A DNA stretch of 28,375 bases from a virus. The notes beneath the pieces are model-generated. The model was not told the origin of the DNA and searched no databases. It was given only the letters and a program-made list of their open reading frames with translations. Below, one piece after another: positions 7,436-13,683 of this stretch. Both the position numbers and the translations under genes were made by a program. How positions within the stretch are numbered: position 1 is the first letter of the stretch; every line of letters starts with the position of its first letter. The stretch covers positions 1 through 28,375 of the IMG/VR virus record IMGVR_UViG_3300033052_000050. One strand, written 5' to 3'.

Positions 7436-8110
7436 ATGCCAGTTAAAACCCTGTCGCTCGAGGCAGTACAGCTCAAGCTTGAGGACGAATCGGCCGGTTC
7501 CTTCGTTGGCTACGCGTCAACCTTCGGCAACGTGGACTCGTATGGAGACACGATTCTCAAGGGCGCATATAAAGGCACGCTCAAGCAGTACGGCCTGCCG
7601 AAAATGTTCTTCAACCACGACAAGTACGCGGTCCCGATCGGCAAGTGGACAAAGGCGGTTGAGGACGACTACGGGCTGTTGATGACGGGCGAGCTCACTC
7701 CCGGCAACGCAATGGCCGAGCAGGTGCGCGCAGCGCTCAAGCACGGCACCGTCGACGGGATCTCCATCGGCTACGTGCTCGCCAAGGATGACTACCAAGA
7801 GACAGATGTTGGGCGCACCATCAAGAAGGTCAGCCGGTTGATCGAGTCGTCGATCGTGACCTTTCCCGCTGATACGTTCGCCAAGGTCGACCTGGCCAGC
7901 GTCAAGAACTGCGCCGACGAAATCGATCAGGTCGAAACCATTCGAGATTTTGAAGTCCTCCTGCGGGATGTAGGCGGCTTCAGCAAGGCAGCGGCCCAGG
8001 CACTGACCGCTCGCGCCAAATCGTTGTTCGCCGCGCGGGATGCCGGCACGCTCGACCAGGTGAAGTTCTCTGAACAAGTGCTCGCTCGCCTGGAAAGGTT
8101 GGGCAAGTAG
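7436..8110 (+). CDS. Prohead maturation protease, HK97 gp4 family
   Basis: 224 residues from ATG 7436, with AAAGGA (7424-7429) 6 nt upstream. The frame extends upstream into the portal gene, but that part is out-of-frame portal sequence. Family landmarks: VGYASTFGNVD near residue 25, the catalytic His in FFNHDK (His61), Ser in DGISIGY (Ser110) and an acidic residue in LIESSIVTFPA (Glu137). These match the His-Ser-acid arrangement of herpesvirus-like U35 proteases. It digests the delta domain of the capsid protein inside the prohead. Residue roles are assigned by motif position. The gene is followed by an intrinsic terminator, then the capsid gene. Confidence 0.92.
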   Translation: MPVKTLSLEAVQLKLEDESAGSFVGYASTFGNVDSYGDTILKGAYKGTLKQYGLPKMFFNHDKYAVPIGKWTKAVEDDYGLLMTGELTPGNAMAEQVRAALKHGTVDGISIGYVLAKDDYQETDVGRTIKKVSRLIESSIVTFPADTFAKVDLASVKNCADEIDQVETIRDFEVLLRDVGGFSKAAAQALTARAKSLFAARDAGTLDQVKFSEQVLARLERLGK

Positions 8111-8131
8111 TCATCCAGTAGTGCAACCACC

Positions 8132-8156
8132 GCCGCCTCCAGGCGGCATTCTTTTT
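8132..8156 (+). terminator. Intrinsic terminator between protease and capsid genes
   Basis: Stem GCCGCC / GGCGGC (8132-8137 and 8142-8147), loop TCCA, then ATTCTTTTT. Only 10 bases separate the T tract from the capsid ATG, so no promoter fits between. Full-strength termination here would silence the capsid gene. Confidence 0.7.
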
Positions 8157-8166
8157 AAGGAACGAA

Positions 8167-9507
8167 ATGAACTTCAATAAAATGTTGGGTGGCCGCCCAG
8201 GACGTGCGGCCGTACTGCTGGGTTTGGCCGTGGCCAGCGTCTTTGCCTATGCCTGCGGCGTCGATGTTCTGCACCTGGCCCGCCAGCATCCGGACGTGAT
8301 CGGTGCGCTGTCGCTGATGGGCATGGCAGGCGAAATGGACGTCAAGATCATGGGCGCCCTGGACAACGTCGAGAAAAAGCTCGACGACATGTCGAAGAAA
8401 TCCGAGGAAGAGATCAAGAACCTCGGCAAGATCTCAACCGATACCAAGACCGCAATCGACAACCTGGGCGTTGAACAGCGGACGCTGGCCGATCGCCTGG
8501 TCAAGCTCGAGCAGCGTAGCTCGCAGCAGCAGGACGACACCACGCCGGCAATCGTTCTGCCGGGTCAGCTGTTCACCAAGAGCGCTGCCTACACGTCGTT
8601 CATGGAATCGGGCGCCAAGCAGAAGGTCTTCGGTGAGGTCGAAAGCAAGAATACCGTTACCAACGCGATCGCCAACACCTTCAGCGAGCGCCGTCCTGGC
8701 CTGGTCGAAGGTTCGTTCCGCGTGTTCACGCTCGAGCAGCTGCTGACCAAGATCCCAACGTCGGCCAGCTCGATCGAGTGGGTCCGCGAGAACGTGTTCA
8801 CCAATGCCGCGGGCGAAACCGCTGAAGGCACCGCGAAGCCGCAAAGCTCGATCACCTTCACTCCGGGCGCCATGCCGGTGTCGACGATCTCGCACTTCCT
8901 GAAGATCACGACGCAGATGGCGAAGGACAACGCGGCACTGGCTGCGTACATCAACCGCCGCATGATCTACGGCGTGGACCTGCGTGCCGAGACCCAGATC
9001 TTCGCTGGCAATGGCGTCGGCGCCAACATGTCGGGCCTCGCCCTGGCCGGGAACTTCACGCCGCACGGCTACACCGCCGCGCTGCTGGCTGCTGCTGACC
9101 TGGACAACAACCGCTTCGACCTGATCGGCAAGATGATCGGCGACTGCGCTGCGGCCGACTACCCAGCCGACGCCGTCGTCATGAACACGGTCGACTGGTG
9201 GATCCTTCGCCTGACTAAGGACGGCCAAGGCCGCTACATCCTGGGCGACCCGGGCTCTGCCGCGCCTCCGATCCTGTTCGGAGTGCCGGTCGTGGCCAGC
9301 AACTCGGTCCCGCAAAACAAGGTCTGGGTGGGCAGCTTGGCGCAAGCGGCAACGCTGCACGACCGCGAGACGGTGGGCATCGCCCTGTCGGACTCGGACG
9401 GTGACAATTTCCAGTCCGGCCTGATTACCATCCGTGCCGATCGCCGCCTGGCCCTCACCGTCGAGAAGCCGGCAGCAGCCCGCTACGGCGACCTCAAGCC
9501 TGCGTAA
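8167..9507 (+). CDS. Major capsid protein, HK97 fold, with hydrophobic N-terminal extension
   Basis: 446 residues from ATG 8167, which has AAGGA (8157-8161) 5 nt upstream. Residues ~13-30 are strongly hydrophobic (VLLGLAVASVFAYACG) and resemble a membrane or signal segment, which is unusual in a capsid protein. An internal ATG at 8335 (Met57) would remove it but has only a weak ribosome binding site. Residues ~63-118 are a charged coiled coil, the expected scaffolding delta domain removed by the protease. From about residue 125 the HK97 fold follows, with SIEWVREN, the YINRRMIYGVDLRAE helix, DWWILRLTKDGQGRYI and FGVPVVASNSVP. Fold assignment is firm; the start is the uncertain point. Confidence 0.93.
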   Translation: MNFNKMLGGRPGRAAVLLGLAVASVFAYACGVDVLHLARQHPDVIGALSLMGMAGEMDVKIMGALDNVEKKLDDMSKKSEEEIKNLGKISTDTKTAIDNLGVEQRTLADRLVKLEQRSSQQQDDTTPAIVLPGQLFTKSAAYTSFMESGAKQKVFGEVESKNTVTNAIANTFSERRPGLVEGSFRVFTLEQLLTKIPTSASSIEWVRENVFTNAAGETAEGTAKPQSSITFTPGAMPVSTISHFLKITTQMAKDNAALAAYINRRMIYGVDLRAETQIFAGNGVGANMSGLALAGNFTPHGYTAALLAAADLDNNRFDLIGKMIGDCAAADYPADAVVMNTVDWWILRLTKDGQGRYILGDPGSAAPPILFGVPVVASNSVPQNKVWVGSLAQAATLHDRETVGIALSDSDGDNFQSGLITIRADRRLALTVEKPAAARYGDLKPA

Positions 9508-9514
9508 TCAACCA

Positions 9515-9533
9515 GGGCCGCCTGCGGCGGCCC
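9515..9533 (+). other. GC hairpin after capsid gene
   Basis: Perfect 8-bp stem GGGCCGCC / GGCGGCCC with a TGC loop, 7 bp past the capsid stop and 16 bp before the next gene. It lacks a T tract (ATTCTGAAGG follows), so it is more likely a 3'-end mRNA stabiliser or pause than a terminator. Confidence 0.5.
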
Positions 9534-9549
9534 ATTCTGAAGGAATGCG

Positions 9550-9915
9550 ATGAAGCAGCTTCAAGTCAAAATCCTGTGCCAAGTGATCACGGCGCAGTAC
9601 GGCACGCTCAACACTGGCGCGATCATTCGCACGGACGAGACCTTCGCCAAGCACCTGGTCGACGACTGCGGCGCCGCTGAGTACGTCAAGCCTGTCGATG
9701 CCGGTACCGTTGCAGTCGAAGGAAGCAAGCCGCGGCAGCCACGCGCGACCAAGGCTCCTGCGCCCAAGCTGGCTGACAAGCCAGCCGAATCGGACGGTAC
9801 CCCTCAATCGCCCGCTGTGCAGACGTCTGCACATGAACCAATCGCTGACGGTGTGTCGGCGCCAAACCCCGTCACGGATCCAGGCGCAGTCACTAGCGCC
9901 GACCCGCTGGAGTAA
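9550..9915 (+). CDS. Head-region protein of unknown function, 121 aa
   Basis: ATG 9550 is preceded by GAAGGAATGCG. The first ~50 residues look ordered (VKILCQVITAQYG, then GAIIRTDETFAKHLVDDCGAAEYV) and resemble the small proteins often encoded between capsid and connector genes, in which a start-loop-Ala/Glu pattern precedes a tail. The rest is Pro/Ala/Ser/Thr-rich and probably disordered. No enzyme motif or membrane segment is visible. A perfect 18-bp palindrome lies within the coding sequence at 9816-9833. A minor head or decoration-related role is possible by position only. Confidence 0.6.
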   Translation: MKQLQVKILCQVITAQYGTLNTGAIIRTDETFAKHLVDDCGAAEYVKPVDAGTVAVEGSKPRQPRATKAPAPKLADKPAESDGTPQSPAVQTSAHEPIADGVSAPNPVTDPGAVTSADPLE

Positions 9916-10137
9916 CCTCCCTGCCGCTGGCCTCGCACCGGCGGCTCTGCCGGATATTGAAAGACGCCCTATGCCAGCGCTGCAAAGACCGGTAGCGCGG
10001 TTACGCTTCGCTACAGCTCGCAGTTCGAGTACGCGCACGCCGCAGGGCGCAGGCCATTCACCGCAGCGCGTCGAATTGCAGGCGCGTTCGGCACAGGTCG
10101 GTGGGTGCCGTCCGGTATCAACACGAAAGAACGTCCG
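9916..10137 (+). other. Gap with coding-like sequence but no start codon
   Basis: No supported gene. A CCGGC/GCCGG hairpin lies near 9938-9953. From 9961 to the connector start at 10138 the connector's own frame stays open, with codon usage like its neighbours (GC-rich third positions, Tyr/Phe/Trp present), but no ATG occurs; GTG 10105 is the only alternative start. An ATG at 9971 lies in a different frame and gives a 56-codon Arg/Ser-rich frame ending ATGA over the connector start. A frameshifted or decayed small gene is possible. Confidence 0.4.
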
Positions 10138-10713
10138 ATGAGCACCGAGAAAATTTCAGGACCGGTAGCCCCCGCCGTCTCGATGGCAAAGGCCAAGGAA
10201 GCGCTACGCTTTGAGGAGGGTGACTTGTCGCAGGACGGCTTGATCGCGATCTGGATCGCGGGTATCACGGCCGAGGCCGAGAACCAAACAGGGCGAGCCT
10301 TTGTTAACCGAGCCATGCGCACGACGCTCGGAGGCTTTCCCGACGCGATCAAGCTGAGCGCGCCTACCTTCAGCGTCGAGGCGGTACGCTTCGTGGCGCC
10401 CGACGGTAGCACCCATATCCTCGATCCCGCTGACTACTACGTGGACCGGGTGACCGTGCCTGGTTATATCGTGCCTGCTCGCGGCAAGGCTTGGCCAGCT
10501 ACCGATACCAGGGTCGATGCGGTGATGGTCGACTACACAGCGGGCTATGGCGTGTCCGACGTGGACGTTCCCAGTGAGGTCAAGATGTACATCCTGGCCA
10601 AGCTGCAAGTGCAGTTCGAAACCTCCGTAGGCGCCGGCTCACCGGTGGGCAAGCCTTTCAACGTGGCATATCTCGACCGGCTGCTCGATGGCCTTGTGGT
10701 GTACGACGTATGA
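10138..10713 (+). CDS. Head-tail connector, HK97 gp6-like
   Basis: 191 residues from ATG 10138; an in-frame GTG at 10105 would add 11. The pattern is that of the gp6/gp15-type adaptor: an N-terminal helical domain (KAKEALRFEEGD, LIAIWIAGITAEAENQTGRAFV), a beta section with DPADYYVDRV, WPATDTRVDAVMVDYTAGYG, then a C-terminal helix. The protein binds under the portal and opens the neck. It overlaps the next gene by ATGA, and the head-closure gene follows in the usual order. The upstream ribosome binding site is weak (GAAAGA about 12 nt away), so its expression may depend on whatever the preceding stretch is. Confidence 0.85.
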   Translation: MSTEKISGPVAPAVSMAKAKEALRFEEGDLSQDGLIAIWIAGITAEAENQTGRAFVNRAMRTTLGGFPDAIKLSAPTFSVEAVRFVAPDGSTHILDPADYYVDRVTVPGYIVPARGKAWPATDTRVDAVMVDYTAGYGVSDVDVPSEVKMYILAKLQVQFETSVGAGSPVGKPFNVAYLDRLLDGLVVYDV

Positions 10714-11048
10714 CGATCGCGAGCCGACTCAACAAACGCGTGTTGCTGCAGCAGCCGGTAGCAGGCAAGGATGCCTCTGGCGCACCAGCGCAGGTCTGGC
10801 AGAACGTCATCTCAACCGGCGACGGCAAATTGTGGGCCGGTGTCCGTGATCTGACGGGCCGCCAGTTTGTCGCCGCCGGTGGCACACAGAATGCCGTTCA
10901 GACCGAGATCGAGATCCGTTATCGGCCAGGTGTAGCCGCCAAGATGCGCGTAATCCATGGCGCCGACATCTACGACATCGAGGCAGTGCTCGACCAGAAG
11001 GGCAAGTCACTGTTGTTAATGTGCTCGAAAGGAGTCAGCCGTGGCTGA
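10710..11048 (+). CDS. Head closure protein (SPP1 gp16 / HK97 gp7 type)
   Basis: 112 residues; ATG 10710 overlaps the connector stop. The sequence has the small beta-barrel pattern of the family: IASRLNKRVLLQQPV at the start, KLWAGVRDLTGRQFVAAG, then EIRYRPGVAAKMRVIHGADIYDIEAVLD. Proteins of this group sit below the connector and close the filled head before tail joining. Size and gene order fit. The stop overlaps the next gene's GTG start by 8 bases. Confidence 0.85.
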   Translation: MTIASRLNKRVLLQQPVAGKDASGAPAQVWQNVISTGDGKLWAGVRDLTGRQFVAAGGTQNAVQTEIEIRYRPGVAAKMRVIHGADIYDIEAVLDQKGKSLLLMCSKGVSRG

Positions 11049-11493
11049 TAGCAAGAACCTGACCGGCTTCCGGGAGCTGGCGAAAGCGCTGAAGGAGTTG
11101 GGCCCGCGTGTCGGCCGCAAGCATTTGCGCGGATCCACGTCTAAGGGCGCTGCGGTCATCCGAAAGAAGGCACGGGAGCTCGCTCCGGTTGATACGGGCG
11201 AGATGCGCAAGGATATCCAGATCAAGCGCGAGAAGACCTCGGGCGATCACGTTGCCAGCTACTCGGTCTACACTCGCAGTGGTAAACGTTCTCGACTTTC
11301 AGGCAAAGCGCGCAACGTCGACAAGGACAGCTTCTACTGGAAGTTCATCGAGTTCGGCACGGCCAAGATGGCGGCTCAGCCCTTTCTGCGGCCCGCATTC
11401 GAGTCTGAAAAGGAGGCTGCTGTCGACGCGATCGGCGCTGAGCTGGACAGGCGCATCCAGAAGGAAGCTGCAGATCTGGCAAGGGGTGGGTGA
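11041..11493 (+). CDS. Tail completion / neck protein, HK97 gp10-like
   Basis: 150 residues from GTG 11041, chosen because AAAGGAG (11028-11034) lies 6 nt upstream. The N-terminus has the helical GFRELAKALKELGPRVG motif of HK97-gp10-like proteins, then APVDTGEMRKDIQIKR, a basic stretch, and WKFIEFGTAKMAAQPFLRPA, the signature C-terminal region. Family members join head and tail. The stop TGA 11491-11493 overlaps the following ATG by one base. Confidence 0.88.
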   Translation: MADSKNLTGFRELAKALKELGPRVGRKHLRGSTSKGAAVIRKKARELAPVDTGEMRKDIQIKREKTSGDHVASYSVYTRSGKRSRLSGKARNVDKDSFYWKFIEFGTAKMAAQPFLRPAFESEKEAAVDAIGAELDRRIQKEAADLARGG

Positions 11494-11843
11494 TGGACAT
11501 ACTCGCTGCATTTCTCGCTCTGGTCGACCCGATCATGGGTGGCCAGGCGTATCGCAATGTCATCCCAGAAGGGATTCCACCGCCCTACGCCAAGTTCTTT
11601 CGCGTCTCGGCAATCGAAGGCCTGACGTTAGACGAGAACGGTGGTGATGGGAACGAGACCACCACCCGGATCCAACTGGATATTTACGGCAGTTCGCCAG
11701 ATGTCGAAGTGAAGACTAGGGCCGTAAAGGCGTCGCTCAAGGCCTGGTCAGTCGACAACGTCGTTTTGCTCGAGCTCGACGGTTTTGAGGCGGAAGTGAA
11801 GCTGCATCGCACGACGCTGGACATCTCAACCATCCATCAGTAG
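11493..11843 (+). CDS. Tail terminator-like protein (DUF3168)
   Basis: 116 residues from ATG 11493. GTG 11490 is also in frame but would leave only 3 nt to the AAGGGG ribosome binding site (11481-11486), whereas the ATG has 6. The sequence (PIMGGQAYRNVIPEG, then PPYAKFFRV, TTTRIQLDIYG, VKTRAVKASLKAW) matches the DUF3168 gpU-like fold, which caps the tail tube and joins it to the neck. It is the last gene before a strong terminator and the tail tube gene. Confidence 0.8.
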   Translation: MDILAAFLALVDPIMGGQAYRNVIPEGIPPPYAKFFRVSAIEGLTLDENGGDGNETTTRIQLDIYGSSPDVEVKTRAVKASLKAWSVDNVVLLELDGFEAEVKLHRTTLDISTIHQ

Positions 11844-11865
11844 ACCCGTTAAACCTTTCACGCCC

Positions 11866-11887
11866 GCCCGCGATTGCGGGCTTTTTT
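11866..11887 (+). terminator. Intrinsic terminator before tail tube gene
   Basis: Stem GCCCGC / GCGGGC (11866-11871 and 11876-11881) with a GATT loop followed by six T. The tail tube ATG is 18 bp further on and only its ribosome binding site fits between, so transcription must read through. Confidence 0.85.
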
Positions 11888-11905
11888 ACTTCCAAGAGGA
11901 TCAAC

Positions 11906-12538
11906 ATGTCCGGAATCTCCGCGCAAAAAAGCAAGCTGCACATCGCCACCGGTACCGGCGGCGCCAAAACCATCACCGACATCACCGTCGGCTTCCCGGC
12001 GATCGTGACCAGCAACGCCCATGGCCTGAACAATGGTGACGTCGTCACCCTGGCGGGCATCGTCGGCAGTATGTCGTCGCTCAACGGAAGCAAGCGAGTT
12101 GTAGCGAACCGCACTGCCGACACCTTCGCGCTGCTGGACGTCGACACCACCGGCCTGGTCTACACCTCGGACGGCACCGCGACGCCGGAGGCCTACACCA
12201 AGATCAATGGCCTGCTGTCCTTCGATGGCTTCGACGGCGCGGCGGACGAGCTCGACACCACTGATCTCGATTCGGATGCGAAGGAGTTCGTGTCTGGCAT
12301 CAAGGACGAGGGTAAGTTCGGCTTCGAGATCAAGACGGTGAAAGCCGACAACGGGCAGATCGCACTGCGTGCTGCGCGCGTCAGCGGCAATATCACGGGC
12401 TTCAAGCTCGAGCTGCCCGATGGCAGCGTCGCGTCGTTCAGCGCCTTGGTGAAGACCATCCCGACGAGCGGCGGCGTGAATGCCGTCATGAAGGGCAAGG
12501 TCGACTGCAAGATTTCCGGCCCGGTAACTTGGGCATAA
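11906..12538 (+). CDS. Major tail tube protein with inserted FCCH-like domain
   Basis: 210 residues; ATG 11906 follows AAGAGGATCAAC. The N-terminal tube start (SAQKSKLHIATG) is interrupted at residues ~22-95 by a segment with the pattern of the ubiquitin-activating E1 FCCH-like domain (VTSNAHGLNNGDVVTLAG, GSKRVVANRTADTFALL, TTGLVYTSDGT), a small beta domain often grafted onto phage tail and capsid proteins. The tube fold then resumes with FDGFDGAADELDTTDLDSDAKEF and ends with KGKVDCKISGPVTW. It forms the hexameric tail tube; the insert would decorate its surface. The tube function is secure from sequence and gene order; the domain name is by pattern. Confidence 0.87.
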   Translation: MSGISAQKSKLHIATGTGGAKTITDITVGFPAIVTSNAHGLNNGDVVTLAGIVGSMSSLNGSKRVVANRTADTFALLDVDTTGLVYTSDGTATPEAYTKINGLLSFDGFDGAADELDTTDLDSDAKEFVSGIKDEGKFGFEIKTVKADNGQIALRAARVSGNITGFKLELPDGSVASFSALVKTIPTSGGVNAVMKGKVDCKISGPVTWA

Positions 12539-12547
12539 GGAGGCGCC

Positions 12548-12958
12548 ATGAAACTACTCAACAAAGCAGCAATCCTCGGGGCCAACGACCTGAAGCACGA
12601 AGATGTGCCGGTCCCTCAATGGGGCGGCATGGTGCGCGTGCGCATGATGACCGGCGCCGATCGCGATGAGTTTCGTCAGATGGCAGCGGAGTACGAGGAC
12701 GGCATCCCGCCGGCGCGATTCGCCGCCATCCTGCTGATGCTGACCTGCGTCGACGAGACCGGCGCCCGCGTGTTCACACTCGATGACATTGCAGCCCTGG
12801 AAGGCAAAAGCGCTGGTTCCGTCGACATCCCGGCCGCCGTCGCCATGCGCCTCAACGGCTTCGGCGCCCAAGCTGTGGCGGACGCGGAAAAAAACTCCGC
12901 GAGCGGCCGGAGCGAAGATTCTGGTTCCGCCTCGCCCTCGCCCTCGGAAAAACAGTAG
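12548..12958 (+). CDS. Tail assembly chaperone (gpG-like)
   Basis: 136 residues; ATG 12548 with AAGGAGG (12537-12543). Typical chaperone pattern: N-terminal KLLNKAAILGANDLKHEDV, VRVRMMTGADRDEFRQM, AILLMLTCVDETG, IAALEGKSAGSVD, then a low-complexity Ser-rich end. It coats the tape measure protein during tail assembly. A slippery heptamer at codons 115-116 allows a share of ribosomes to shift -1 and extend into the T frame. It ends TAG 12956-12958. Confidence 0.85.
   Translation: MKLLNKAAILGANDLKHEDVPVPQWGGMVRVRMMTGADRDEFRQMAAEYEDGIPPARFAAILLMLTCVDETGARVFTLDDIAALEGKSAGSVDIPAAVAMRLNGFGAQAVADAEKNSASGRSEDSGSASPSPSEKQ
12889..12895 (+). promoter_or_regulatory. Programmed -1 ribosomal frameshift site A AAA AAC
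   Basis: The seven bases match the canonical X XXY YYZ slippery heptamer, exactly in phase with the gpG frame (AAA 12890-12892, AAC 12893-12895). The -1 frame is open from 12895 to the TAG at 13261-13263. The position near the end of gpG is where lambda G/GT and most siphovirus chaperone pairs shift. Confidence 0.85.
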
Positions 12959-13263
12959 GGCAGCTGCAGGCCGAGATGACATCGGCCGAGTTCACCGAAT
13001 GGATGGCCTACTACGAGCTTGAGCCGTTCGGTGAGCTGGTGGCCGATCAGCGGCATGGTGTGGCAACCGCGCTGCAGGCGAACCTGAACCGGGATCCGAA
13101 GACCCACCCGAACCCGTACAAGCCAGAGGATTTCATCCACTGGCGCGACACGGGCGAGGCCGAAGAAGATGCTGAGCCAGAGCTGCTGGACGATGACGTG
13201 GCGCAGTCGAATCTGATCCGGGCGTCGGTCTTCGGGTTGCCGCCAAGAAAAGCTGTGGCATAG
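12895..13263 (+). CDS. T extension of tail assembly chaperone, made as G-T frameshift fusion
   Basis: 122 residues read in the -1 frame after the shift, giving a fusion of about 238 residues starting at 12548. The extension contains FWFRLALALGKTVGQLQAEM, then MTSAEFTEWMAYYELEPFGEL and PNPYKPEDFI, the recognisable gpT-like segment. Because conserved gpT sequence starts upstream of the first ATG in this frame (12976), the fusion rather than an independent start is the likely product. GT links the tape measure protein to tail tube subunits during assembly. Confidence 0.83.
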   Translation, partial: LRERPERRFWFRLALALGKTVGQLQAEMTSAEFTEWMAYYELEPFGELVADQRHGVATALQANLNRDPKTHPNPYKPEDFIHWRDTGEAEEDAEPELLDDDVAQSNLIRASVFGLPPRKAVA

Positions 13264-13264
13264 T
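13237..13264 (+). promoter_or_regulatory. Possible weak promoter before secreted cargo gene
   Basis: TTGCCG (13237-13242), 16-bp spacer, CATAGT (13259-13264), each 4/6 to consensus, at the end of the T frame and about 30 bp before the next ATG. The match is weak. It is listed because the gene downstream has its own terminator, as independent prophage cargo genes usually do. Confidence 0.25.
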
Positions 13265-13293
13265 AAACCCATCAATAACACGATGGGGATGCT

Positions 13294-13626
13294 ATGAAAG
13301 CACTTTTGGCCGCGGTCCTGGCGCTGGCAACTCTGCCGGTTCTTGCGAACGACGCCAACGCGATCGAGGCGGGAAAGAGACTGGCGAAGCGCGATTTCCG
13401 TGAGTTGCAGGATCCGCAGTTTCGCAGCCTGAAACTGCGCTATTCGATTGATGGGAAAGCAGTTCTACTGTGCGGTGAAATTAGCGGCAGAAATAGGCCG
13501 GAGTTCACCAAATTCTGGGTTTGGCTGGAGCCCAAGGCAGGGGATCTGGATAATAGGCGCCCGCCTGACTTTCCGGAGAAAATCTGGGATGAGCTTGTGG
13601 ACGCAATCTGCGCACCAGGCCCATGA
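13294..13626 (+). CDS. Secreted small protein, prophage cargo (moron) inside tail operon
   Basis: 110 residues; ATG 13294 with GGGGA 5 nt upstream. The N-terminus is a clear signal peptide (Lys2, hydrophobic core LLAAVLALATLPV, cleavage likely after LPVLA at residue 18). The mature part has a helical ELQDPQFRSLKLRY section and a CGEISGRNRPEF section. Its two cysteines, Cys60 and Cys106, could form a disulphide in the periplasm. The pattern resembles small periplasmic proteins of unknown function common in bacteria. It interrupts the conserved chaperone to tape-measure order and is followed by its own terminator, both signs of an inserted cargo gene. A role in the lysogen's envelope or in superinfection exclusion is possible but unproven. 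Confidence 0.75.
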   Translation: MKALLAAVLALATLPVLANDANAIEAGKRLAKRDFRELQDPQFRSLKLRYSIDGKAVLLCGEISGRNRPEFTKFWVWLEPKAGDLDNRRPPDFPEKIWDELVDAICAPGP

Positions 13627-13643
13627 AATCCTGAAGCATCATA

Positions 13644-13669
13644 GACCCGCCCAAGTGGCGGGTCTTTTC
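13644..13669 (+). terminator. Intrinsic terminator after secreted cargo gene
   Basis: Perfect 8-bp stem GACCCGCC / GGCGGGTC (13644-13651 and 13657-13664) with a CAAGT loop and a T-rich tail. The tape measure ATG is only about 15 bp beyond, so the tail transcript must pass through it. Confidence 0.85.
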
Positions 13670-13683
13670 ATTTTGGAGCCGGC

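Noticed and set aside
8434-9360. 308-codon minus-strand frame opposite the capsid gene
   Set aside because: Antisense shadow: the plus strand encodes a clear HK97-fold protein and the minus frame shows no motif or start signal.
9816-9833. Reading the AGACGTCT palindromes as MetJ boxes
   Set aside because: AGACGTCT is the gammaproteobacterial met box core, but MetJ is not expected in betaproteobacteria and the sites are single and mostly inside phage genes.
12946-12952. Second possible slippery stretch GGAAAAA near the gpG stop
   Set aside because: Does not fit X XXY YYZ as well as A AAA AAC 50 bp upstream, which is in perfect phase; at most a secondary site.
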